NCBI GenBank assembly: GCA_028870845.1
Contig: JAGWOR010000021.1
Coordinates: 1-44,367 of the forward strand
DNA from: Gammaproteobacteria bacterium
GTDB lineage: Bacteria > Pseudomonadota > Gammaproteobacteria > Natronospirales > REEB76
Direction of reading: 5' to 3'
DNA length: 44,367 bases
In this document: piece after piece, positions 17,432 through 25,475 of the stretch
Layout: each line of letters starts with the position of its first letter
Position numbering within the stretch: the stretch's first letter is position 1
Notes under the pieces: model-generated
Told to the model about the DNA's origin: nothing
Database searches by the model: none
Seen by the model: only the letters and a program-made list of their open reading frames with translations
Position numbers and translations under genes: made by a program

Positions 17432-19189
17432 ATGCCAGCATTAATGCCCGAAAGCCCGTCGGGGACACCGTGCGTAACAGACGGGGTACAGGCTTGGATT
17501 GCGCGGGCATACCAACGGCTATCCAGCGGTGATTTGCAACTGGCCGGAGAGCTTTGCCGCAGGGTTTTGCAGGCCGACCCCTTGAATGCAAATGCGCTGC
17601 GGCTGCAGGGCATTATCGAAGGCCAGCAGGGCCGGATCGCGGAGGGCTTAAGGCTGGTGGAGCAGGCCATCGACCTGGAGCCAGGCAATCCGGGTTTTCA
17701 CTTCACCCGCGGCCAGATGCTGATGCGCATGGGAAATCCGCAGGCCGCCGCCGCGGCCTACCAAGCATCGGCTCAACTGGAAACAGATGACCCGCGTTCA
17801 GCCAGGCATTGGATACTGGCGTTGATCGCCTGCTCGCGCCTGCCCGAAGCCGGATCCGCTGCCGATGCAGCCTTGCTGCGCTTTCCGGCATGCGCTGAAT
17901 TACTGGATGCCGCAGGCCAGGTATATATGGCCCAAGGCCGCTATCCGGCTGCCAGCCGGGTGCTGCAACAGGCGTGCAGTGTTTCGCCAACGTTTCCGGA
18001 TGCCTGGGGCAATCTCGCCATCCTCCATGAGCAAAGCAACCGCCTGGACGCGGCTTTGGATCTGATCCAGGAAGGTTTGCAGCGCTGGCCGGCACACCCC
18101 ATGCTGCGTTTCATCCGTTCCCGGTGCCTGCGGCGCCAGGGTGAATATACGCAAGCCAGATCAGTACTCCAGGAATTACTGAATGGCGAAATCAGTGAAA
18201 AGCTGCGTGTGGATGTCGAGTATGAGCTGGGCTGGTGCGCGCACGGCCTGGGCGAAACCAACACGGCGTATGCCTGTTTCTCACAGGCGAACCTGCGGGC
18301 CGAACAGCTGCCGGTGTACGGCCCCAAACCGGGCATGGAATTCCTGGACACCATCGCCACTCTCAAAACCCAGTTCACGCCCGATTGGGTGGCTGCATGG
18401 CAGGCTCTGGCTTCCACGGATTTCGGGCATGAACCGGCGTTCATCCTCGGTTTCCCGCGCTCCGGCACCACATTACTGGACACCATGTTGGGCGCGCATG
18501 CGGATATCCAGGTGCTGGAGGAACCGGCAACCATCCAGGCGATATTGCAAAGGCTGAATCGGTACACGGGGGGCTATCCTGCGGCACTTGCGGGCCTTAC
18601 ATCCGAACTGCAATCCGAATTGCGCGGCGAATATTTTCTAGCCGCAGGCCTGAATCAGAATACAGCCGGCGGCCGCAAACTGATTGATAAATCCCCGTTC
18701 AACACCGTGCACGCCGGTTTAATACACCGGTTGTTCCCGCGAGCCTTGCAGATCTTCGTGGCGCGGCATCCCTGCGACGTTTGTCTAAGCTGCTTCATGA
18801 ACAATTTCGAGATCAATTCAGGCACCCGGCATTTCACCCGCTTGGAAACCAGCGTCAGGCTGTATTGTCAGGTCATGGACCTTTGGTTTGCCTACCGGGA
18901 GCTGCTGCCGCTGAATTATAAGTTGGTGCGTTATGAAGACCTGGTGCACCAACCCGAGCAGGTCTTGCGCAGGCTGCTGGCGGATCTCGGCGTGGATTGG
19001 TCGGACCAGGTGCTGCGACATGCGGGTCATGCGCTGAATCGCGGTCATATACCTACGCCGAGTTATGCCCAGGTCATCCGCCCCGTCAACACGGACGCCT
19101 GCGAGCGGTGGAAACGCTACGCAGAGGTGATGCGTCCGTTCCTTGTCGACCTGCAGCCCTATATAGAGGCTTTTGGCTATGCAGCCTAA
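17432..19189 (+). CDS. TPR-sulfotransferase fusion 2
   Basis: A 585-residue cytoplasmic protein with TPR repeats over roughly the first 290 residues and a sulfotransferase domain after that. The PAPS loop is GFPRSGTTLLDTML near residue 340, followed by VLEEPATIQ, LIDKSPFNTV and the 3'-phosphate site ARHPCDVCLSCF near residue 442. There the usual Arg-Asp-Pro is Arg-His-Pro. The ribosome site AGGTGAG is 6 bases before the ATG. Its last 11 bases overlap the next TPR-sulfotransferase, so both are made from one message. The acceptor molecule is unknown. The protein is clearly paralogous to the copies at 12398 and 19179 but too diverged for a recent duplication. Confidence 0.9.
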   Translation: MPALMPESPSGTPCVTDGVQAWIARAYQRLSSGDLQLAGELCRRVLQADPLNANALRLQGIIEGQQGRIAEGLRLVEQAIDLEPGNPGFHFTRGQMLMRMGNPQAAAAAYQASAQLETDDPRSARHWILALIACSRLPEAGSAADAALLRFPACAELLDAAGQVYMAQGRYPAASRVLQQACSVSPTFPDAWGNLAILHEQSNRLDAALDLIQEGLQRWPAHPMLRFIRSRCLRRQGEYTQARSVLQELLNGEISEKLRVDVEYELGWCAHGLGETNTAYACFSQANLRAEQLPVYGPKPGMEFLDTIATLKTQFTPDWVAAWQALASTDFGHEPAFILGFPRSGTTLLDTMLGAHADIQVLEEPATIQAILQRLNRYTGGYPAALAGLTSELQSELRGEYFLAAGLNQNTAGGRKLIDKSPFNTVHAGLIHRLFPRALQIFVARHPCDVCLSCFMNNFEINSGTRHFTRLETSVRLYCQVMDLWFAYRELLPLNYKLVRYEDLVHQPEQVLRRLLADLGVDWSDQVLRHAGHALNRGHIPTPSYAQVIRPVNTDACERWKRYAEVMRPFLVDLQPYIEAFGYAA

Positions 19190-20996
19190 GCAAAGCGCTC
19201 CCGAAACTGTTGCAGTCGAACAGGATAATGTTCAGGCTCTAATGCAGCAGGCCGTCGCCTGGCATCGACAAAATGATTACCCGCGGGCTGAGGCTGGGTA
19301 TCGGCAAGTGTTGCACCGCTTTCCGGAACATCCGGACGCGACCCATTTCCTGGGTCTGCTGGCCCACCAGGCCGGCCATGATGAACAGGCCTTGCCGCTG
19401 CTGGAAAAGGCTGTGGCGCTGGGTCCGGCCAGCGCTTTATACCGCCATAACCTGGCCGGCGTGCTGCGCGAAGCCGGGCGCCATGCCGAAGCGGAAGCTC
19501 GCTATCGCGAAGCGCTGACGCTCAATCCCGGGTACACGGATGCTTTTATCGGCCTGGCCATGGTGCAGGCGGCGCGCGGCAACTATCAGGCAGCCCAAAC
19601 GCTGTACCAACGCGCCTTAAGCCTGGAGCCAGGCAATTTCGAGGCCCACATGGGTTGCGGCAGCATGCTGCTGGAGCTCGCTCACCGCCGGCAGGCGCTG
19701 GAACATTACCGTGAGGCCCGCCGACTTGCCTCCGGTAATGCGGAACTTTTGCATCGCCTGGGGAGTGCTCTGCGCGATGCAGGCGCCATGCAGGATGCTT
19801 TGCAATGTCTGCAAGCAGCGGTGTCGCTGCGGCCGGATTTTGTCGCAGCCCATAACAGTCTGGGGGCGGTGTTGGGCGATCTTGGCGAGCTTACCTCCGC
19901 CGAGCATCACTACCGCGCAGCCCTGCAGCTGCGACCTGACTATGCCAGCGGCTGGCATAACCTGGCGAGCATCGTACAGCTCAAGCCGGAGGATTCCTTG
20001 TGGCCCGCATTGCAGGAATATCGCAAACACCTGGACGATTTGCCGCCCGCCGAAGCCTGCATGCTGGAGTTTGCATTGGGGAAAATTTGCGATGACCAGG
20101 GAGCGTATTCCCGGGCCTTTGAACATTACCTGAATGCCAACCGCTTGAAACGCAGGACCATTGAATACGACGAGCAGCGCCAAGCAGATTTTTTTCAGGA
20201 ATTTGCCCGTTATTTCGAGCATACGTTGTTATCTAGATTCCAACAGGCCGGAACGCAAAGTGATCTGCCGGTATTCATCGTCGGTATGTCGCGTTCGGGG
20301 ACCACGCTGGTGGAACAGATATTGTCCAGCCATCCGTCGGTGCACGGCGCCGGCGAATTGCAATTGCTGCCGCGCTGCCTGCGGGTGCAGCTGGGGCCAA
20401 CAGGCAGCGATGATCAAATGCCGGCCCGGCTGGCGCAGCTGGGCACAGACGGTCTACGCCGGATTGGCGAGCACTATTGCCGGGAACTGGCGCAACTGGC
20501 TCCGGGTGCCGCCCGCATCACCGACAAGCTGCCCGGTAACATGGCGCTGGTGGGCCTGATCCATATGGCATTCCCGCGCGCCAGGATCATTCATTGCGTG
20601 CGCGATCCCCTGGATACCTGTATCTCGTGTTTTTCCAAGCTGTTTACCACCGGCCATGCCTTCAGCTATGAGCTGGCCGAGTTGGGGCGCTTTTACCGGC
20701 TGTATTCAGAGCTGATGCGGCACTGGCAGACCGTGCTGCCCCCGGGCAGGATGCTGGAGGTCCGCTATGAACAGGTGGTTAACGACACCGAGGGCCAGGC
20801 GCGGCGCCTGCTGGAATACTGTGATCTTCCCTGGGACCCTGCCTGCCTTCAGTTTCACTCGCACCGGCGCACGGTCAAAACCGCAAGTCTCGCCCAGGTG
20901 CGGCAGCCCATGTATGCGAGTTCCATCGGGCGCTGGCGGCGCTATGCCCGGTACCTTGGACCACTACGAGAGGCGCTGGGGCAACTGGAGGCCTAA
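19179..20996 (+). CDS. TPR-sulfotransferase fusion 3
   Basis: A 605-residue protein. The ATG at 19179, inside the end of the previous gene, is preferred to the TTG 6 bases upstream; GAGG lies about 10 bases before it. TPR repeats fill about the first 270 residues (for example YRHNLAGVLREAGRHAEAEA). The sulfotransferase domain has VGMSRSGTTLVEQILSSHP near residue 367, then GAGELQLLP, ITDKLPGNMALVGLIH and VRDPLDTCISCFSKLF near residue 473. GELQ at this point resembles the glutamate-bearing segment of tyrosylprotein-sulfotransferase-like enzymes, which would fit a protein acceptor. That remains inference. Its stop overlaps the convergent DUF4156 gene by 4 bases. Confidence 0.9.
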   Translation: MQPKQSAPETVAVEQDNVQALMQQAVAWHRQNDYPRAEAGYRQVLHRFPEHPDATHFLGLLAHQAGHDEQALPLLEKAVALGPASALYRHNLAGVLREAGRHAEAEARYREALTLNPGYTDAFIGLAMVQAARGNYQAAQTLYQRALSLEPGNFEAHMGCGSMLLELAHRRQALEHYREARRLASGNAELLHRLGSALRDAGAMQDALQCLQAAVSLRPDFVAAHNSLGAVLGDLGELTSAEHHYRAALQLRPDYASGWHNLASIVQLKPEDSLWPALQEYRKHLDDLPPAEACMLEFALGKICDDQGAYSRAFEHYLNANRLKRRTIEYDEQRQADFFQEFARYFEHTLLSRFQQAGTQSDLPVFIVGMSRSGTTLVEQILSSHPSVHGAGELQLLPRCLRVQLGPTGSDDQMPARLAQLGTDGLRRIGEHYCRELAQLAPGAARITDKLPGNMALVGLIHMAFPRARIIHCVRDPLDTCISCFSKLFTTGHAFSYELAELGRFYRLYSELMRHWQTVLPPGRMLEVRYEQVVNDTEGQARRLLEYCDLPWDPACLQFHSHRRTVKTASLAQVRQPMYASSIGRWRRYARYLGPLREALGQLEA

Positions 20997-21397
20997 CGCG
21001 GCGGCTTATACGGAGTGGTCTTTGTCTTGGTGGAAGCCGCGGGTGCTTTTGTCGTTTGGTCAGCCGTAGGCGCACCCAGACATTTGTAAATCCCGAAAGT
21101 CTGATTGCCGTCTTTTTCCGGAGCCAGCGCCGAAACCGTGTCCCCGCCCTGGGACACTGCCTGGTTCATGGCCAGGTTCTGCAGGTCTTTTTCCACATCC
21201 GATTGCACACGGTTTATGAAACCTATGCGGTCGGCAACCGAAACCTGGGTTTTGCTGAGCAGGCGGCATTGGCCCACACGCTCCTGGGGCAGCACCATGA
21301 CGCCTTTCTGTTTTACCTCGGGATTGGCGGATACCCAGGTGCAGCCACCGATGGCCGTGAGCACGCTGGCGAACAACAATATGCTGATGCTTTTCAT
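20993..21397 (-). CDS. DUF4156-type lipoprotein
   Basis: A 134-residue lipoprotein. The signal peptide ends in a lipobox (AIGGC), giving a membrane-anchored Cys near residue 19. The body matches the DUF4156 pattern: KGVMVLPQERVGQCRLLSKT early, then a helix (RVQSDVEKDLQNLAMNQA) and GGDTVSALAPEK. A second cysteine (IYKCLG) could pair with the one in GQCR. The last 25 residues are a Thr/Lys/Pro-rich tail (TKTKTTPYKPPR). The function of the family is unknown. It is convergent with TPR-sulfotransferase 3 and divergent from the DUF2845 gene. Confidence 0.8.
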   Translation of the reverse strand: MKSISILLFASVLTAIGGCTWVSANPEVKQKGVMVLPQERVGQCRLLSKTQVSVADRIGFINRVQSDVEKDLQNLAMNQAVSQGGDTVSALAPEKDGNQTFGIYKCLGAPTADQTTKAPAASTKTKTTPYKPPR

Positions 21398-21517
21398 GGC
21401 GATTCACTTGTTTGTGGCGGGGGGCGAATGGACTTATTCTACTCCAGGCTACGCTTAGGGTCGGTACACCAACAGATCAAAATCAATATTGCATAACTCA
21501 GACTGAAAGGAATCGCC

Positions 21518-22081
21518 ATGAGAATCCAATGGATTGCCCTGTCTATATTCCTGTTTATGCTGGCTGCACCCGCCGCGCATGCCTGGCGGTGCGCGAATAG
21601 CCTGGTGAACACGGGCGACAGCGCTTCCCAGGTACGTAAAAAATGCGGTCCGCCGGATTACATTTATGCCGCCACCGGGACTGAGCGGCGCGGGCGTTTC
21701 GTTGCAGTGGATGAATACTGGTACTACAACAGCGGTCCGCAGCAGCTGATGCGGGAACTGCAGTTCCATCACGGAAAACTGCAAGCCGAACTGACCTTGG
21801 GCTACGGTTTCAATCCGGAATCAAGGCGCTGCGCGCCGCAGGATATCCGCATCGGCATGAGCGCGTATGAACTGGCCAGTTTTTGCGGCCAGCCAAAACG
21901 CAAGCATGACCGCTACGTGCGCATCAGCGGCAAGGGATCCGGCGGCAAGCTGATGCGGCACAGTCAGGAGTGGCGCTACGATTTCGGATCCCAGTACCTG
22001 TTGCACGAAGTGGTGATAACCGACGGGCGCGTGCAGGAACAGCAGGCACTCGGCCGCTCCCGCCATCATGCAAAACATTAA
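21518..22081 (+). CDS. Secreted DUF2845-family protein
   Basis: A 187-residue exported protein with a signal peptide ending PAAHA. Two similar halves are visible. The first runs from SLVNTGDSASQVRKKCGPPD to RELQFHHGKLQAEL. The second runs from IRIGMSAYELASFCGQPKR to YLLHEVVITDGRVQEQ. Each has the pattern 'G-x-S/D-x-x-x-[VL]-x-x-x-C-G-x-P', typical of DUF2845 and similar to the BamE/SmpA-like fold. A ribosome site AGGA lies 7 bases upstream. It is monocistronic, tail-to-tail with the S12 hydrolase (11 bases apart). An envelope role is likely, but the exact function is unknown. Confidence 0.82.
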   Translation: MRIQWIALSIFLFMLAAPAAHAWRCANSLVNTGDSASQVRKKCGPPDYIYAATGTERRGRFVAVDEYWYYNSGPQQLMRELQFHHGKLQAELTLGYGFNPESRRCAPQDIRIGMSAYELASFCGQPKRKHDRYVRISGKGSGGKLMRHSQEWRYDFGSQYLLHEVVITDGRVQEQQALGRSRHHAKH

Positions 22082-22092
22082 GCGTGATTAAA

Positions 22093-23661
22093 TCAGTGGC
22101 TGCCGGACGGCGCCGGAGGCACACGCTCGAAGCGCGCGGGCAGGCCGTAAAAGCGCAGTTCCATCGGCTTGCCGCTGGCGTCCAGCTCGAACGTCAGGTA
22201 TTGGTCAAAGGCCTGATCGTAGAAGCGGTACCGCAGCCGCACATGGAAGGTGTCATGGTTCCAGTGAGTCAGGTCGCCGGTAAAATCGGGGTTTCCAAGG
22301 CGCATAACCAGGTGTCCGTTTTCCAGCGTGATGCGCACTTTCCCATCCAGCGGGTTGCTGTAGGTGCCGGTGTATTGGGCAAGCGGAAGCGGCGCCGGCA
22401 ACGCGGACTTGGAGGCCAATAACTTCTGCTGTTCGGCTTTTTCGGCGTTTTCCTGCTGCGCGGCAAGTGCCAGTAATGCGCCGTTGGTGTCGCGCGGAGG
22501 GCGCCCCAGGTATTCATCCAGAATGTGAAACAACAGTGCGTTGCGCGCGTCGTCGTGATCCATGTTGGTGAGCACGACTACGCCCAAATGCAGTTCCGGC
22601 AGCATGCCAACGGCCGAAGCCATACCGTCGATGTCGCCGTCGTGCATCACCAGTTTCCGGCCGTAATAATCCTCCACCACAAATCCAAGACCATAACTGT
22701 AGAACAGGCTGCCGGGGTTCATGGCGTGCAGCCAGGTTCCCATGCCACTGTCCGCGGATATGATCATCTGTGGAGTTTCCATGGCGGCGATGATTTTTGG
22801 CTGCAGAACCGTCTTGCCGGCATAGCTGCCGTCATCAAGCAGCATCATGAGCCAGTGGGACATGTCGTTGACACTGGAATTAATGCCGCCCACCGGCGCC
22901 ATGGTGTCGGTGTCGTAGCGCCGGATCACCTCCACGTGATCATCCACCAGGGCGTGCGGATACGCGGCATCGGGATCGGCGTTCAGCGCGGCCACGCTGG
23001 TGTCTGTATTCAGCATGTCCAGCGGTACGAACAGATGTGCCTTAAGGTATTGTCCCCAGCGTTGCCCGGTGATGGCCGGGATCAACTGGCTGGCCACCAG
23101 GTACATGGCGTTGTTGTAGCAGAAATGCGCGCGAAAACCGTAACTGGGTTTGTCATAACGAAGATGCTGGATGATCTGCTCGCGGGAGAAACCCGTGGTA
23201 AACCACATGAAGATCGGATCGCAGTAACCAGTGCGATGGGTGAGCAGGTCGCGTAACGTCAGGTTACGCGTCACCCAGGGATCATTCAGCTCGAAACCTT
23301 TCAGGTAACGTGTTACCGGGTCATCCCACTGTAATTTGTCCTGCTGCACCAGCGTCCCGAGTGCCGCGACCGTGAAAGCCTTGCTGTTGGAGGCAATGGT
23401 AAATAGTGTATTGGTGTCCACTTTGCCGGGCTTGCCGAGTTCACGTACACCGTAACCACGCGCCAACACCAATTTGCCGTCCTTAACCACGGCCACCGCG
23501 AGACCGGGCACTTTCCAATCCGTCATTATTTGCCTGACATAGCTATTCAGGTCACTGAGCGGAGCAGCCGCATGCGACGCGAGCGCGGCGCCGCCTGGCG
23601 CGGCGAGGCAAATTGCACACAGCAGGACCCGCAGGCCGCGAATGGCGGAATGTCGCAACAT
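22093..23661 (-). CDS. Secreted S12 serine hydrolase (class C beta-lactamase fold) with C-terminal lipocalin-like domain
   Basis: A 522-residue penicillin-binding-protein-like hydrolase. After a signal peptide come the S-x-x-K nucleophile (ASNSKAFTVA), the Tyr-x-Asn motif (FCYNNAMYLV) and, near residue 340, the HDGDIDGMAS segment at the site of the third motif. Residues from about 430 (YTGTYSNPLDGKVRITL) form a DUF3471-type beta domain. Proteins of this make-up are D-aminopeptidases, esterases or peptidases rather than true beta-lactamases. The start lies 3 bases after the FKBP lipoprotein stop, with no strong ribosome site, so translation is probably coupled. The substrate is unknown. Confidence 0.9.
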   Translation of the reverse strand: MLRHSAIRGLRVLLCAICLAAPGGAALASHAAAPLSDLNSYVRQIMTDWKVPGLAVAVVKDGKLVLARGYGVRELGKPGKVDTNTLFTIASNSKAFTVAALGTLVQQDKLQWDDPVTRYLKGFELNDPWVTRNLTLRDLLTHRTGYCDPIFMWFTTGFSREQIIQHLRYDKPSYGFRAHFCYNNAMYLVASQLIPAITGQRWGQYLKAHLFVPLDMLNTDTSVAALNADPDAAYPHALVDDHVEVIRRYDTDTMAPVGGINSSVNDMSHWLMMLLDDGSYAGKTVLQPKIIAAMETPQMIISADSGMGTWLHAMNPGSLFYSYGLGFVVEDYYGRKLVMHDGDIDGMASAVGMLPELHLGVVVLTNMDHDDARNALLFHILDEYLGRPPRDTNGALLALAAQQENAEKAEQQKLLASKSALPAPLPLAQYTGTYSNPLDGKVRITLENGHLVMRLGNPDFTGDLTHWNHDTFHVRLRYRFYDQAFDQYLTFELDASGKPMELRFYGLPARFERVPPAPSGSH

Positions 23662-23664
23662 GGA

Positions 23665-24123
23665 TCAGTTCTTGAAATGCAGAAGCTCGATGTCGAACAC
23701 CAGCATGCCGTGCGGTGCACCAGGCCTGTTTAGCTTGTCATAGGCGAGTTTGCCCGGAATCCATACCCGGATTTTTTCGCCGCTCACCATAAGCGCTATG
23801 CTTTGTTGCCAGCCCTGGATCAGATGCTTGAGCGGGAAGGTGGCCGGACTGGCGCTGCCGTCGGGATTGATGGTGCTGTCAAATTTTCTGCCATCGGTGG
23901 TCCAACCGGTGTAGTTCACCGTGATAATGGAGCTTAAAGTGGGGTGCTGGTTGCCGCTGCCTGGTTTCAATACCCGGTACGCAAGACCGTCCGCGAGAAT
24001 GATGGCATTCCAAGGCGGGGTTGAGACGTCAGAGGGCGCCCGGTACGGGTTATTGACACAAGCCGCGAGCGCCATCGTGGAAGCGATGCATAATATCGAA
24101 AGTATGCGGCGTATCGCGGTCAC
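23665..24123 (-). CDS. FKBP-type peptidyl-prolyl isomerase lipoprotein
   Basis: A 152-residue lipoprotein. The start is a GTG at 24123, with GGAG 8 bases upstream. A longer frame to 24198 would put extra polar residues before the signal peptide and is not favoured. The lipobox is ALAAC. The FKBP domain is clear: SSIITVNYTGWTTDGRKFDST, FPLKHLIQGWQQSIALMVSGEK, and the end HGMLVFDIELLHF. Of the usual active-site aromatics the Tyr, Phe-Asp and Trp positions are present, while VIPG is changed to WIPG. Role: folding of envelope proteins, probably including the S12 hydrolase encoded 3 bases downstream. Confidence 0.88.
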   Translation of the reverse strand: MTAIRRILSILCIASTMALAACVNNPYRAPSDVSTPPWNAIILADGLAYRVLKPGSGNQHPTLSSIITVNYTGWTTDGRKFDSTINPDGSASPATFPLKHLIQGWQQSIALMVSGEKIRVWIPGKLAYDKLNRPGAPHGMLVFDIELLHFKN

Positions 24124-24374
24124 TGTAGGCACTCCTGCAAAAAGCGGTTGACAGTCGGCTGTGCAGCAGCCCGTGTTTACTTCCTGAATTGCAGCCATAT
24201 TCTACAATTGGGAAGTGCGATTGAAAACGCTCCGGTTACCAGCGCAACTCCCGCACGCGGGGGATAAACGTCAGCCAATGACTGCGAAACTTTGCCCCGG
24301 ATTGGATGTCCTAGGATCAAACGCGTATTTTTGATCTTCGCCTCTCGCAATCTGGAGGCATAAGGTATCGATCG

Positions 24375-25208
24375 ATGCGGAACGCTGAACAAGACCGCGA
24401 ATCCCAGCAGCTCTGGTCTCCGGACGATATTGCTTGGGACAGCATCCGGCTGGATGCCGTTGACCGGCAGGAAGAGCTGTTTTATCTGGTTACCGTCGCT
24501 TCTTTCATCGAAATAACCTCGGATTTGTACACGCGTAACCTGTTCGAGTACTTCATCGACGATACCGAAATAACCCAATGGCTGGAACATCATTGGGAGC
24601 ACGAGGAACTGCAGCATGGCCACTGCCTGAAACGCTATGTGCAGAAAGCCTGGCCGTGGTTTGATTGGGAATCAGCCTACCAGGGTTTCCATGCGGAATA
24701 TTCACAGTACTGCAAGCTGGATCTCCTGGAACCGACCCGCAGCATGGAGATGGCGGCACGCTGCGTGGTGGAAATGGGCACCGCCAGTTATTACACCATG
24801 CTGAACAGGCTGAGTACCGAACCGCTGTTATGCCAGCTGACAGGCTATATCCGCGATGACGAGGTACGGCATTACAAGCATTTTTACCATTATTTCTTGC
24901 GCTATCGTGATCGGGAAGGCGCGGGCCGTGCCCGTGTGTTACGGGCGCTGTGGCACCGCTTGAAGATGATCGACGGGGAAGATGGATTAATCGCACTGAA
25001 ACATGTTTTTATGGCCAGTCATCCGGGTGAAACATTCGATATGCGCATCTACAGGCGCCTGCAGAAACGCTGCCGGCACGCAGCCGCCAAATATCTGCCG
25101 TTGCAGATGAGCATCAAAATGTTGATCAAACCGCTGGATTTGAATCCGCATCTTCAGCAGTTGGCGCTGCCGGTTCTTAAACGAATCGCACGCTACATAC
25201 TTGCCTGA
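24375..25208 (+). CDS. Ferritin-like diiron protein, acyl-ACP desaturase-like
   Basis: A 277-residue soluble helical protein. Four helices carry a diiron ligand set: Glu in SFIEITSDLY, Glu-x-x-His in HEELQHGHCLKRY, Glu in CVVEMGTASYYTML and Glu-x-x-His in RDDEVRHYKHFYHYF. The spacing and the EELQHG motif recall soluble acyl-ACP desaturases and related ferritin-like oxygenases. A function in lipid or small-molecule oxidation is therefore possible, but it is shorter than plant desaturases and the substrate is unknown. The start has AAGG about 8 bases upstream. It stands alone, divergent from the FKBP gene; the 251-base gap between them shows no other gene. Confidence 0.75.
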   Translation: MRNAEQDRESQQLWSPDDIAWDSIRLDAVDRQEELFYLVTVASFIEITSDLYTRNLFEYFIDDTEITQWLEHHWEHEELQHGHCLKRYVQKAWPWFDWESAYQGFHAEYSQYCKLDLLEPTRSMEMAARCVVEMGTASYYTMLNRLSTEPLLCQLTGYIRDDEVRHYKHFYHYFLRYRDREGAGRARVLRALWHRLKMIDGEDGLIALKHVFMASHPGETFDMRIYRRLQKRCRHAAAKYLPLQMSIKMLIKPLDLNPHLQQLALPVLKRIARYILA

Positions 25209-25272
25209 ACCCGCGGTGTGCGGCATCGAGGCGGCGCGGTTCCCGGAGATTGCCGGCACCCGAAAAAGCCTG

Positions 25273-25404
25273 TTACTTCCTTTTTTTCCTTGCATGTTCC
25301 GCGTTGGCGGCGGATTTGGGTTTGCCTGGATGGTGGGGGCGTGATATCCCGTAACTGCCCCTCCAGATTTTGCCGCGAGCCGTTTTTTTGTCGCCTTTAC
25401 CCAT
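25273..25404 (-). CDS. Small ribosomal subunit protein bTHX
   Basis: A 43-residue, very basic protein beginning MGKGDKKTARGKIWRGSYG and continuing RPHHPGKPKSAA. This is the signature of the bTHX family, which sits in a cavity of the 30S head and stabilises it. AGGAG lies 6 bases before the ATG at 25404. The stop TAA is at 25273-25275. It is easily missed because of its length. It lies between the convergent diiron gene and the pepE 3' end, and is probably transcribed alone or as a read-through tail of pepE. Confidence 0.9.
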   Translation of the reverse strand: MGKGDKKTARGKIWRGSYGISRPHHPGKPKSAANAEHARKKRK

Positions 25405-25475
25405 GCCAGTCTCCTGTCAGCGTCGAACAAGCCCAAGCTTGTATATAGCATTGATTATAACCGCAAGCCGGTGTT

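Noticed and set aside
22093-23661. Considered calling the S12 protein a beta-lactamase
   Set aside because: The extra C-terminal beta domain and its coupling to an FKBP gene fit the wider S12 hydrolase family; antibiotic resistance cannot be inferred.
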